From positions 1 to 45,104 of the forward strand of contig NZ_JAAIJQ010000044.1 in assembly GCF_010820565.1 (NCBI RefSeq): a DNA stretch of 45,104 nucleotides. Direction: 5' to 3'. The DNA is from Thiorhodococcus minor (GTDB lineage Bacteria > Pseudomonadota > Gammaproteobacteria > Chromatiales > Chromatiaceae). Every line of letters begins with the position of its first letter. Within the stretch, counting starts at the first letter, position 1. Positions 28,833-37,271 of this stretch are shown piece by piece. The position numbers and the translations under genes were made by a program. A model generated the notes under the pieces. That model was not told the origin of the DNA. It saw nothing but the letters and a program-made list of their open reading frames with translations, and did no database searches.

Positions 28833-29792
28833 TCAGCCGTGCAGCCTGGCGACGTGACGGAAGACCGCGGTGTCGTCGATCGGCCCCGTATAGACCTTGA
28901 GCGCACCCTCCGGCCTTCGCCGCAGCCGTTTGTAAGGCCAGACGTATTGATCCGGACAAGTCATGACGCACTGCTCGATCCCGCGATTGAGCGCGGTGGC
29001 CGCCTCGATGTCGTCCTCGCTGTCGATACCCTCTGGCGCCGGAATGCAGTGCAGGCGAAACCCCGGATCACCCTTCAGCCGCTCGGCGAACATGAAGACC
29101 ACTGGCGCGCCGGTCCGCCGCGCGAGCCGATTGACCAGAAGCATGGTGAAGGCAGGCTGGCCGAAGAAAGGCGCGAAGACGGCACCCTTGTCGGCCTTGG
29201 GCTCCTGATCGGGCAGAATGCCCACGTAGTCACCGCGCTCGAGTGCCTGCACGAGCACGCGGATCCCCTTGCCGGTGATGGGCGCCAGCGCGGCACCGCT
29301 GCGGGCGCGTGCCGCGCGGATCAGATCGTCGAGATACTTCTGCGGCTTGTAGAAGATCGCCGTCGGGCCCTGGGCCGCGAGGTGCAGCCCGGCCAGCTCC
29401 CAGGCACCGATATGCGGCGAGAGCACGATCAGCCCTTTCCCGTCTCTGCGCTCGAGCAGCTCCGCGCCCCGCACCTCGCGGACCAGCGACAGGACCTCCA
29501 CGGCCGGCCTCAGCCAGAGATAGGCGATCTCGAAATAGGTCTTCCCCAGCTCCTGCAGACTGCGCTTGCGCAGCGCGAGCTGCTCCTCGCGACTGAGCTG
29601 CGGCAGACACAGCGCGATGTTCATGAGCGCATTGCGGCGCTGCCGATTGGGCCAATACGCGACCAAGAGCCCGAGACCCGCACCCAGCCGATGGATGGCC
29701 GGCATCGGCAGACGCGCGACGAGGCGCATCAGCGCCCGCGCGGCAGCGTCCTTGAGCGCCACCCCCAGTGGCCGACTGGCTTCGCTGTTCAC
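28833..29792 (-). CDS. Lysophospholipid / lipid A acyltransferase (LpxL-HtrB family)
   Basis: The 319-residue inner-membrane acyltransferase has an N-terminal hydrophobic segment (about 31-47), HIGAWE (H127-x4-E132, the catalytic motif), a later LPDQEPKADKG segment and VFMFAERL, all typical of the LpxL/LpxM family that adds secondary acyl chains to lipid A. The start is uncertain: I chose GTG 29792, with GGGAGG about 14 bases upstream, because length then fits the family. An ATG at 29939 would add 49 residues with poor composition. It is divergent from the rhodanese gene. Confidence 0.82.
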   Translation of the reverse strand: MNSEASRPLGVALKDAAARALMRLVARLPMPAIHRLGAGLGLLVAYWPNRQRRNALMNIALCLPQLSREEQLALRKRSLQELGKTYFEIAYLWLRPAVEVLSLVREVRGAELLERRDGKGLIVLSPHIGAWELAGLHLAAQGPTAIFYKPQKYLDDLIRAARARSGAALAPITGKGIRVLVQALERGDYVGILPDQEPKADKGAVFAPFFGQPAFTMLLVNRLARRTGAPVVFMFAERLKGDPGFRLHCIPAPEGIDSEDDIEAATALNRGIEQCVMTCPDQYVWPYKRLRRRPEGALKVYTGPIDDTAVFRHVARLHG

Positions 29793-29977
29793 TCGCCCCA
29801 AACCGTCCTCCCAGAAGATGTCGATGGCCGGCCACGGCCGGCGGCTAGGCTGCGCGCCCCTTGGATCGATAGACTGTCCACGAAATGCCCCAATCCTATC
29901 TCTCGATACGCGCAGCATGCGAGCTGCGGACGTATCCATCCAACAAGAACAGGCACCGCCAAGAGAGGAAACGCCAC

Positions 29978-30409
29978 ATGACCGAAGAAGCAGAGCCCTT
30001 GAGTCTGACCCCTCAGAAGGCCATGGACATGCTCGACTCCCACCCGCAAGCCGTGCTGGTGGACATTCGCTCGTCGATGGAGTTCTTGTTCGTCGGCCAC
30101 CCCAAGGGCGCCGTGCACATCCCTTGGATCGACGAGCCGGACTGGGTGGTCAACCCGCACTTCGTCACCGAGATCCGCAAGCTGCTGCTCGGCGGCGCCG
30201 TCTGCGACAAAGAGGCGGGGTGCGCGCCCGTCATCCTCATCTGCCGCAGCGGCAAGCGCTCGCTCGAGGCCGGCAGGGCACTGCTCCGCGAAGGATTCAG
30301 GTCCGTCTACCATGTCGACGAAGGCTTCGAGGGCGAGCTCGACGAGCACCACCAGCGCAGCACCCGAGGCGGATGGCGCTTCCACGGTCTTCCTTGGGAG
30401 CAGTGCTGA
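29978..30409 (+). CDS. Rhodanese-like sulfurtransferase
   Basis: The 143-residue single-domain rhodanese has DIRSSMEF (domain start), HIPWID, and the active-site loop C89-RSGKRS, in which Cys89 would carry persulfide. It probably moves sulfane sulfur, which fits a sulfur-oxidising organism; substrate and partner are unknown. ATG 29978 has GAGAGGAAA upstream. The N-terminus has no signal peptide. It is convergent with the HscB-like gene. Confidence 0.9.
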   Translation: MTEEAEPLSLTPQKAMDMLDSHPQAVLVDIRSSMEFLFVGHPKGAVHIPWIDEPDWVVNPHFVTEIRKLLLGGAVCDKEAGCAPVILICRSGKRSLEAGRALLREGFRSVYHVDEGFEGELDEHHQRSTRGGWRFHGLPWEQC

Positions 30410-30440
30410 GGACGCCGCCTGCCCGCGCGCCCCGGATCGG

Positions 30441-30998
30441 CTAATCGCGGCTGCGAAGCACGGCCTGCCGATCCTCGGCATCGCGGCGACAGCGCGACAA
30501 GAGCTCGAGCTGCCGCAGGATCTCTCGGGCGGCGCTGAGATTCTCCGGCGACGGGTCATCGAACAGGGCGTGCAGCTCCTTATCCAGCGCCGCGCTCCGC
30601 TCGGCCAATTCCGTCAGCACCTTGGCGACGGCGCCCGCGGGATCCGAGCGATTGGTGGCCGCCACCAGAGTCTCCTCCAGCTCGATCTGCTCCATCAGCG
30701 ACGAGCCGCGTCCACCCGCGCCGGAACCGGCCGACTCCGCAGGCTGGCGATCCCTGTCATAGAGATCGCAAAGATAGCGAGCCCGGGCGAGAGGGTCGGC
30801 GAGCGTCCGATAGGCCTCATCAACGAGCCCCAGCGATTGCGGGCGCTCACCCGCGTCCTGCGTCTCGCGGCCGAGCAAGGCCTCGGTACGCAGCCAGCGG
30901 ACGATCGACCTGTACCGCTCGGCCAGCAAGCTGACGTCGACCGCGAAGCTCATCGGCAGATCGAACAGCTCGAAATAGTTCTTTGCAGGACTCAGCAC
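30441..30998 (-). CDS. HscB-like co-chaperone without HPD motif
   Basis: The 185-residue protein has the HscB layout: an N-terminal J-like domain (NYFELFDLP to about 75, with EAYRTLADPLARARYL) and a C-terminal helical domain starting with LMEQIELEETL. The HPD tripeptide that J proteins need to stimulate the Hsp70 ATPase is missing: where E. coli HscB has YHPDKF this protein has a LRTEAL-like segment. It could bind IscU without stimulating HscA, or work in another way. The gene lies 169 bases after iscR on the same strand; iscS, iscU, iscA, hscA and fdx are not between or beside them. Confidence 0.75.
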   Translation of the reverse strand: MLSPAKNYFELFDLPMSFAVDVSLLAERYRSIVRWLRTEALLGRETQDAGERPQSLGLVDEAYRTLADPLARARYLCDLYDRDRQPAESAGSGAGGRGSSLMEQIELEETLVAATNRSDPAGAVAKVLTELAERSAALDKELHALFDDPSPENLSAAREILRQLELLSRCRRDAEDRQAVLRSRD

Positions 30999-31167
30999 GG
31001 CGGGACTCAGCGCGGCAAATGCACGGGGTGGTCAGGGCGGGGGCTCACCCGTCGGCATAGTATAGGACGCGAAGCCGGCGATGCGTGCGCTAGGTCAAAT
31101 CGACGACGCGCAAACCGATCAGGCCGCGCGCGGGAATGGTCGCGCCCAAGGATGGCTCAAGGCGGAG

Positions 31168-31650
31168 TCACGAGTGGACGACGACCGGCAGCACGTCCAG
31201 CTTGACGTCAACGGCGGCACAGATCGTCGGGGGCCGGTTTCCAGCCACATCACGCTTGTCGACCAGCTGCTGAAGATCGATCTGGTTGAGATGCTCGTAG
31301 ATGCGATCGCTGAGGTCGTTCCAAAGATCGTGCGTCAGGCAGGGACCATTGTCCTGGCAATTGTGCGCACCCCCGCAGCGCGTCGTGTCGACGCTCTCAT
31401 CGACGGCGGCGATCACCTCCGCGACATGGATGTCGGCGGCCGCCCTGGCGAGGTTGTAGCCGCCACCCGGGCCGCGCACGCTGGTCACCAGGGCGCGCTT
31501 GCGCAGCTTGGCGAAGAGCTGCTCGAGGTACGACAGCGAGATGCCCTGCCGCTGCGCGATATCCGCCAAGGCAATAGGGCCTTTCCCCTGATGGATGGCC
31601 AGATCCAGCATGGCTGTCACCGCATAACGGCCTTTCGTAGTCAGTCTCAC
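31168..31650 (-). CDS. iscR: Fe-S cluster-sensing Rrf2 family regulator IscR
   Basis: The 160-residue regulator has an N-terminal winged helix ([18 protein letters not shown]) and the cluster ligands C92, C98, C104 and H107 at the same numbers as E. coli IscR. Holo-IscR represses the isc operon; apo-IscR activates others. It starts at GTG 31650 with GGGAGGGGG upstream. It lies downstream of trmJ and cysE in the same direction with a possible promoter in the 62-base gap. The isc assembly genes do not follow. Confidence 0.94.
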   Translation of the reverse strand: MRLTTKGRYAVTAMLDLAIHQGKGPIALADIAQRQGISLSYLEQLFAKLRKRALVTSVRGPGGGYNLARAAADIHVAEVIAAVDESVDTTRCGGAHNCQDNGPCLTHDLWNDLSDRIYEHLNQIDLQQLVDKRDVAGNRPPTICAAVDVKLDVLPVVVHS

Positions 31651-31683
31651 CTACTACCCCCTCCCAGCATGATTCCCGCCGAA

Positions 31684-31712
31684 ATGATACGTTACCCGAG
31701 CATTACGATCAA
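31684..31712 (-). promoter_or_regulatory. Possible sigma-70 promoter of iscR
   Basis: On the minus strand TTGATC (31707-31712) and TATCAT (31684-31689) are spaced by 17 bases, a good match to the -35 and -10 boxes. The -10 is about 34 bases before the GTG start of iscR. I could not see a full IscR type 1 site over it. Confidence 0.5.
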
Positions 31713-32510
31713 TTAAGCCCTACTCTTTTTCGGACTATCGGAGTCCTGGAGGTCCGGCCGGGAGGCTACTTCGATCTCCATGGCGTCCAGATCCGCATCA
31801 TGCTCGAAGTGATGCATGATGCCGCGCTTCTCCAGCGCCTGGGACATGGCCTCCATGCGCAGATCCATGTGATGGATGTGATCCAGCATCCGGTTGATGG
31901 CATTGGCGACCGGGTCTGGCGCGTCGCGCGTCGCACCATAGGCGTCGAAGCCGATGCGCTTTGCGGTATCCGCGCGCCGTTTTGACGCCGCGTCCTTGTC
32001 CGGCTCGATGATGCGCCCTGGCACGCCGACGGCAGTCGCGCCTGGGGGCACGGACTTGACGACGACGGCGTTCGAGCCGATCCGAGCCCCATCGCCGATC
32101 TCGATCGGGCCCAGCACCTTGGCCCCCGCCCCCACGACGACGTCTCGCCCGAGCGTCGGGTGGCGCTTGCCCTTCTGCCAGGTGGTGCCGCCGAGGGTGA
32201 CGCCATGATAGAGCGTGCAGTCATCGCCGATGACGGCCGTCTCGCCGATCACCACCCCCATACCGTGATCGATGAAGAAGCGCCGCCCGATCAGGGCGCC
32301 TGGATGGATCTCGATCCCGGTGAAGAGCCGCGCGACATTCGACAGCAGGCGCGCCAGCCACTTGAGCCCACGCCGCCAGAGGGCATGCGCCACACGGTGA
32401 GCCATCACCGCATGCAATCCAGGGTAGGTGGTGAGGACCTCGAAGGCGTTGCGCGCGGCGGGATCGCGCTCGAAGACGCAACCGACGTCTTCCCTCAATC
32501 GCTCGAGCAT
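31713..32510 (-). CDS. cysE: Serine O-acetyltransferase
   Basis: The 265-residue enzyme acetylates L-serine for cysteine synthesis. It has the left-handed beta-helix of hexapeptide repeats and segments [28 protein letters not shown] and [13 protein letters not shown], typical of the short, epsilon-type CysE. A C-terminal extension (about 190-265) is charged and not conserved in my reading. It overlaps trmJ by 16 bases and stands before iscR, a common trmJ-cysE-iscR order that links cysteine supply to Fe-S biogenesis. Confidence 0.96.
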   Translation of the reverse strand: MLERLREDVGCVFERDPAARNAFEVLTTYPGLHAVMAHRVAHALWRRGLKWLARLLSNVARLFTGIEIHPGALIGRRFFIDHGMGVVIGETAVIGDDCTLYHGVTLGGTTWQKGKRHPTLGRDVVVGAGAKVLGPIEIGDGARIGSNAVVVKSVPPGATAVGVPGRIIEPDKDAASKRRADTAKRIGFDAYGATRDAPDPVANAINRMLDHIHHMDLRMEAMSQALEKRGIMHHFEHDADLDAMEIEVASRPDLQDSDSPKKSRA

Positions 32511-33322
32511 TTCGCCCCATCTCCTTCGTCGCAGCTCGACCCGGCGCCAGCTGCGGGTCGGTCCGAGCGCACGAAACGTCCAGGGGATTTCCGCCCCTGC
32601 GCAGCGCTGAGGATCCCACGCAGGATATTCATCTCGACGCGATCGGGGCGCGCCCGATTGAAGAGCCGCCGCAGGCGCTTCATCAGGGTGCGTGATTGCT
32701 CGGGATCGCTGAAGCCGATCTGGATCAAGGTCTGGGCCAGGTGACCGTAAAAGCCTTCCATCTCGTCGACCGTCGCCACCTCACGCGACGGCTCCTGCAG
32801 AGGCGCGCCGTTCGCCTCGCGCAGGCTGCGTCGAATCTCGTAGGCGAGCACCTGGACCGCGGCCGCAATGTTCAGCGAGCCGAACTCGGGGTTGGTGGGG
32901 ATGTGCACCAGGTAGTGACAGCGCGCCAGCTCCTCGTTGGTGAGCCCAGAGCTCTCGCGCCCAAGCACCACGGCCACGTCGCCTTCGGCACTCTCAGCAA
33001 TGAGTCGGCGGGCGCACTCACCCGGGTCGAGCAGCGGCCATTCGATGGTTCTCAGACGCGCGCTCGCACCGATGACCAGGCGACAGCCTGCCAGCGCCTC
33101 GGTCAGCGTCGGATGGATGCCGGCGCCAGCCAGCAGATCGTCCGCGCCAGAGGCGCGCGCGAAGGATTCGGCGTCCGGCGGCTGTCTCGGCGCCACCAGC
33201 TCCATGCGGGAGAGACCCATGGTCTTCAAGGCACGCGCCGCGGCGCCGATGTTTCCCGGATGGGTCGTCTCCACCAGGACGAAACGGATTCGCGCCAGCG
33301 GGTCCTTAAATTGGTCTATCAT
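32495..33322 (-). CDS. trmJ: tRNA (Cm32/Um32) 2'-O-methyltransferase TrmJ
   Basis: The 275-residue SPOUT methyltransferase modifies nucleotide 32 of tRNA. Visible features are [23 protein letters not shown] near the N-terminus, [15 protein letters not shown] (knot motif 2) and [22 protein letters not shown] (motif 3). It is the first gene of the minus-strand unit with cysE and iscR, and is divergent from suhB across 75 bases. Confidence 0.96.
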   Translation of the reverse strand: MIDQFKDPLARIRFVLVETTHPGNIGAAARALKTMGLSRMELVAPRQPPDAESFARASGADDLLAGAGIHPTLTEALAGCRLVIGASARLRTIEWPLLDPGECARRLIAESAEGDVAVVLGRESSGLTNEELARCHYLVHIPTNPEFGSLNIAAAVQVLAYEIRRSLREANGAPLQEPSREVATVDEMEGFYGHLAQTLIQIGFSDPEQSRTLMKRLRRLFNRARPDRVEMNILRGILSAAQGRKSPGRFVRSDRPAAGAGSSCDEGDGAKCSSD

Positions 33323-33397
33323 GGCGGGCTACTTCTTCACGAATATCGCTGTACCAGCACGATAGGATACAGCGACAGCCGCAGAATCCTTCAACAG

Positions 33398-34195
33398 ATG
33401 CATCCAAGTCTCAATATCGCCATCCGCGCGGCACGCAGTGCCGGCCGGCTCCTAATGCGCTACTCGGACCGAGTCGACGACATCAAGTTCGAGTCGAAAG
33501 GCCGCAATGATTTCGTCAGCGACGTCGACCGCGCCGCGGAGGCAGCCATCATTCAGGAGCTCCAGCGCCGCTTCCCCAGTCACGCCATCCTCGCCGAGGA
33601 GAGCGGCGCGCATGGCAACAGCGAATTCGTGTGGATCATCGACCCGCTCGACGGCACCACCAACTATCTGCATGGGCTGCCGCAGTTCGCGGTCTCCATC
33701 GCGCTCAAGCACAAGGACCAGCTGGAGTGCGCCGTCGTCTACGATCCGATGCGCGAGGAGATGTACACCGCGGCACGCGGCCAGGGCGCTCAGCTCAATG
33801 ACCGCAAGATCCGCGTCGCCAATCGTCAATCCCTCGAAGGCGCCCTCATCGGCACCGGCTTCCCCTTCCGCGACCAGCGCCACATCGATGCCTATGTCGG
33901 CATGTTCAAGGCGATGACGCTCGCGACCGCAGGTGTGCGGCGGCCCGGATGCGCCTCGCTGGACCTGGCCTATGTCGCCTCGGGACGCACGGACGGCTTC
34001 TGGGAGCTTGGCCTATCGCCATGGGATTGCGCCGCGGGCGCCCTGCTGATCAAGGAGGCCGGCGGCACCATCACGGACCTAAGCGGAGGCGATCGGTTCC
34101 TCGAGACCGGCAACATGGCGGCCGGCAATCTCAAGGTGCATCGCCATATGCTGGACCTCCTGACGCCCTTCCTGAATGACAAGCTGAAGGCTTGA
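33398..34195 (+). CDS. suhB: Inositol-1-monophosphatase SuhB
   Basis: The 265-residue phosphatase has the metal-binding motifs EES, IDPLDGTTNYLHG and SPWDCAAGALLIKEAGG. In E. coli SuhB also joins the rRNA antitermination complex. I took ATG 33398 (MHPSLNIA), the normal family start; a much longer upstream open frame is antisense to trmJ. It is divergent from trmJ, a conserved pairing in Gammaproteobacteria, and convergent with the M42 peptidase gene 27 bases away. Confidence 0.97.
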   Translation: MHPSLNIAIRAARSAGRLLMRYSDRVDDIKFESKGRNDFVSDVDRAAEAAIIQELQRRFPSHAILAEESGAHGNSEFVWIIDPLDGTTNYLHGLPQFAVSIALKHKDQLECAVVYDPMREEMYTAARGQGAQLNDRKIRVANRQSLEGALIGTGFPFRDQRHIDAYVGMFKAMTLATAGVRRPGCASLDLAYVASGRTDGFWELGLSPWDCAAGALLIKEAGGTITDLSGGDRFLETGNMAAGNLKVHRHMLDLLTPFLNDKLKA

Positions 34196-34222
34196 GCGGC
34201 CGGCCGCGGCGCGCGGACGCCC

Positions 34223-35332
34223 TCAGCCTGGCTGAGTCGGGAATCCTGCGCGCGGCCCGATCCCGTAGCGGTCGCGACTATAAAGCGGCGGCCCCTGCAT
34301 GTAGACGCTGACCAGCTTGGCGAGTGATTCCAAGGCATCCAAGTGAATCCGCTCATACCCGTGCGAGGCGTCGATGCCGAAGGTGATGAGCGCCGTGCGA
34401 ACGTCATTGCCGGCCTCCAGGGCCGCGGCGCTATCGGACCTGTAATACTTGAAGACGTCACGCTGATGCGCGATGGCGAACTCCTGGCAGAGCTGGATCA
34501 TGCGATGCGTCAGGTGATAGTCGAAGGGACCGCTCTGATCCGCCATGGCGATGGTCACGCCGAACTCGCTGGAGTTCTGCCCTGGGGCCGAGGTCCCGTT
34601 ATCGATGGTCAGCATCTCCGCGACGTCCTGATGGAGTGCCGCGGAGGCCCCTGAGCCGATCTCTTCCGAGATGGTGAACAGCGGATGGCAATCGACCGGC
34701 AGCCTTAAGTTCTCGCGCTTGTGGGCCTCGATCGCCGCCAGCAGCACGGCGGCACCTGCCTTGTCGTCCAGGTGGCGGCTGTTGATGAAGCCGGTCTCCG
34801 TGACCTCCGGCGAGGTATCGATCGCGAGAAAATCGCCGACGTGCATCCCGAGCCTCAAGAGGTCCTTGAGGCCCCGCACCTTCGCATCGATGCGAAACTC
34901 GACATAGTCCCACCCGCCCGGCTGGTTATCGATCTCCGGCGCGAAAGTATGACCCGAGGCCTTCAGCGGCAGGATGGTCCCGCGCCATTGTCCAGTGTCC
35001 GTGAAGAGCGTCGCGCGGGCGCCCTCGGCGAAACGGGCATTCCAATGCCCGACGGGGACAAGATGAAGTCGTCCGTTGTCCTTGAGCGACTTCACCATGG
35101 CGCCGAGGGTGTCGATGTGGGCCACGATTGCGCGATCTGGCTGCGACACCTTGCCGGAGAGGGTCGCCCGGATAGCGCCGCGCCGCGTCAGCTCGAAGGG
35201 CACCGAGAGCCGCTCGAGCTCTTCGGCGACCAGATGGACGACGCGATCCGTATAGCCTGAGGGACTGGGAGTAAAGAGCAGCCTCAGCAGCGTATCGACA
35301 AGGTAATCCATGTCGATCTTGGGTAGCTTCAA
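34223..35332 (-). CDS. M42-family metallopeptidase of the NAGGN osmolyte operon
   Basis: The 369-residue peptidase has IVAHIDTLG (first metal histidine and Asp), RHLDDKAGAAVLLA (bridging Asp) and EEIGSGAS (catalytic Glu pair), typical of M42 aminopeptidases. A member of this family is encoded with the N-acetylglutaminylglutamine amide synthesis genes in several bacteria and may trim or recycle the dipeptide; that role is inferred. It starts at TTG 35332, overlapping the stop of the synthetase gene in TTGA, with GGGAGG 7 bases upstream; an ATG at 35311 is a weaker alternative. Confidence 0.9.
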   Translation of the reverse strand: MKLPKIDMDYLVDTLLRLLFTPSPSGYTDRVVHLVAEELERLSVPFELTRRGAIRATLSGKVSQPDRAIVAHIDTLGAMVKSLKDNGRLHLVPVGHWNARFAEGARATLFTDTGQWRGTILPLKASGHTFAPEIDNQPGGWDYVEFRIDAKVRGLKDLLRLGMHVGDFLAIDTSPEVTETGFINSRHLDDKAGAAVLLAAIEAHKRENLRLPVDCHPLFTISEEIGSGASAALHQDVAEMLTIDNGTSAPGQNSSEFGVTIAMADQSGPFDYHLTHRMIQLCQEFAIAHQRDVFKYYRSDSAAALEAGNDVRTALITFGIDASHGYERIHLDALESLAKLVSVYMQGPPLYSRDRYGIGPRAGFPTQPG

Positions 35333-37077
35333 GAAAAATCCTCCCGAAACACGGTCTGCGGAAACAGCAGATCCACAAAACGCTCGGCTGTCGGCTGAGG
35401 CTCATGATTGGCCAGCCCCGGGCGCTCATTCGCCTCGATGATCACATATTCGGGAGCGCTAACGGAAGGCACGATGAAGTCCAGACCTGTGACCGGGATG
35501 TCGAGCGCACGCGCCGCCGCGCAGGCGGCATCCGCTAGCCTGGGATGGAGCTCCGCGGTGACGTCATGGATGGTGCCGCCGGTATGCAGATTGGCCGTCT
35601 TACGGACCTGCAGGTACTCGCCCTCGGGAAGGATATCCGTCATCGCATAACCAGCCTCCTGCACGCAGCGCTCGGTCTCGGCGTCCATCGGAATGGAGCT
35701 CTCACCTCCGGTGGCCGCGCGCCGTCGGCGACTCTGCGCCTGTATCAAGTCGTGGACGCTGTGCTGCCCCGTCCCGACCACGTGCGCCGGGCGGCGAATC
35801 GCCGCTGCAACGACCTGGAGATCGATGACGACGATGCGCAGATCCTCGCCCTTCACGAATTCTTCGAGGATGACCACGTCACAAATCCGACGCGCGGCGG
35901 CAACCGCCGTCTCGAGCGTCTCTGGATCGCGGACATCGACGCTGATGCCGGCGCCCTGCTCGCCGCGCGCCGGTTTCACCACGACGCTGCCGAGCTTCGA
36001 GAGGAAGGCCTCGGCCTGGTCGAGCGCCTCGTAGCGCGCCTGCTCCGGCACCCGCAAGCCCGCCCGTTTCAGCAGGCGATGGGTAATCGCCTTGTCGTCG
36101 CACCGACTCATGGCAACGGCGCTGGTCAGCTCGCTCAGGCTCTCGCGACAGACGATGCGGCGGCCGCCGAGCACCAGCGCGAAGTAGCCGGCCTCGGCGT
36201 CGATGACCTCGATACCGATGCCGCGCCGCCGGGCCTCGTTGACGATGATACTGGCATAGGGGTTGAGATTGGCCTCGGGCTGTCGTCCGATGAAGAGCGG
36301 CTCGTTGAAGGCGTTCTTGTTCTTGATAGCAAATGCCGGGATCCGCTCGAATCCGAGCTTGTCATAGAGACGGATCGCATTGGCATTGTCGTGCATCACG
36401 GAGAGGTCAAGAAAGGCGCGGCCACGCGCCACGTAGTACTCGATGACCTGCCGCACCAAGGTCTCGCCGATGCCCGGATAAGGCGCCTGAGGATCGACCG
36501 CGAGCGCCCAGAGGCTGGCGCCGTTCTCGGGATCGTCGAACGCGGCCACATGGTCGACACCATTGACGACGCCGAGGATGACGCCATCCTGCTCGTCCTC
36601 CGCGACCCAGTAGCTGAGCTCCTTGGAGGTGCGATTGCCCCAGATAAAGTCGGCGCCCGGCGGCACCATGCGCCGGCTGATGTAGAGACGCTGGATGGCC
36701 TCGGCGTCGTCACGACTGTTCAGGAGCCGAATGTGGAACCCCTTGGGGCGCCGGTGGCAAGACTGGTAGCGCTCCAGCCACAGCCGAAAGGTATGCGAGG
36801 GATCGAGGAACAAGTCCTGAGGCGCATATGACAAGACGACGTGCGGATCTCTCAAGTAGAGGGCCACGTCGCGCTTGCCGGGGCGCTCGTCCTGCAGCGC
36901 AACCGCCACTGACTTGGGGTCGGTGAACGACTGGCCGAACAAGAGGCGCCCCCAGCCGCAATCGACCGAGGCGGACTGCCCCAGGTGCTGATCCGCGCGC
37001 TGCTCGCGCTCCCAATTCTTGACCGAGGGCGCCCGGCTGCGCTCGAGACGGTGATGGAAACGTTCTTTCATGCTCAT
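35329..37077 (-). CDS. ngg: N-acetylglutaminylglutamine synthetase
   Basis: The protein of about 582 residues joins an N-terminal GNAT acetyltransferase domain (about 110-260, with GIGETLVRQVIEYYVARG) to a C-terminal ATP-grasp ligase (about 275-575, with VVKPARGEQGAGI and YVIIEANERPGL). This fusion makes N-acetylglutaminylglutamine, the precursor of the osmolyte NAGGN. The start is one of GTG 37083, ATG 37077 or ATG 37071; AGGTG lies just before 37077. The gene is between the amidotransferase gene (about 194 bases upstream) and the M42 peptidase gene (overlapping). Confidence 0.93.
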   Translation of the reverse strand: MSMKERFHHRLERSRAPSVKNWEREQRADQHLGQSASVDCGWGRLLFGQSFTDPKSVAVALQDERPGKRDVALYLRDPHVVLSYAPQDLFLDPSHTFRLWLERYQSCHRRPKGFHIRLLNSRDDAEAIQRLYISRRMVPPGADFIWGNRTSKELSYWVAEDEQDGVILGVVNGVDHVAAFDDPENGASLWALAVDPQAPYPGIGETLVRQVIEYYVARGRAFLDLSVMHDNANAIRLYDKLGFERIPAFAIKNKNAFNEPLFIGRQPEANLNPYASIIVNEARRRGIGIEVIDAEAGYFALVLGGRRIVCRESLSELTSAVAMSRCDDKAITHRLLKRAGLRVPEQARYEALDQAEAFLSKLGSVVVKPARGEQGAGISVDVRDPETLETAVAAARRICDVVILEEFVKGEDLRIVVIDLQVVAAAIRRPAHVVGTGQHSVHDLIQAQSRRRRAATGGESSIPMDAETERCVQEAGYAMTDILPEGEYLQVRKTANLHTGGTIHDVTAELHPRLADAACAAARALDIPVTGLDFIVPSVSAPEYVIIEANERPGLANHEPQPTAERFVDLLFPQTVFREDFS

Positions 37078-37271
37078 CGTCACCTGCCCTTAAACCTGCA
37101 TCGGTCGGGATGTCTGCGCAGCCGGGAGGTCATACCGCCAGCCATACCCTGGCGCTGTCCCAGCGACGTCTTCTCCTTGGCCACCCGCGGTCTCGTCTGG
37201 CACCGAGCGCAGCGAATGCCCGATCGAGGCCCCTCTCACAAGGTGGAGAGATGGCTTCGCCCTGCGTCTTA

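Noticed and set aside
34196-34207. 12-bp palindrome GCGGCCGGCCGC between suhB and the M42 peptidase gene
   Set aside because: It is short, GC-only and without loop or T-run; such palindromes arise easily at this base composition.
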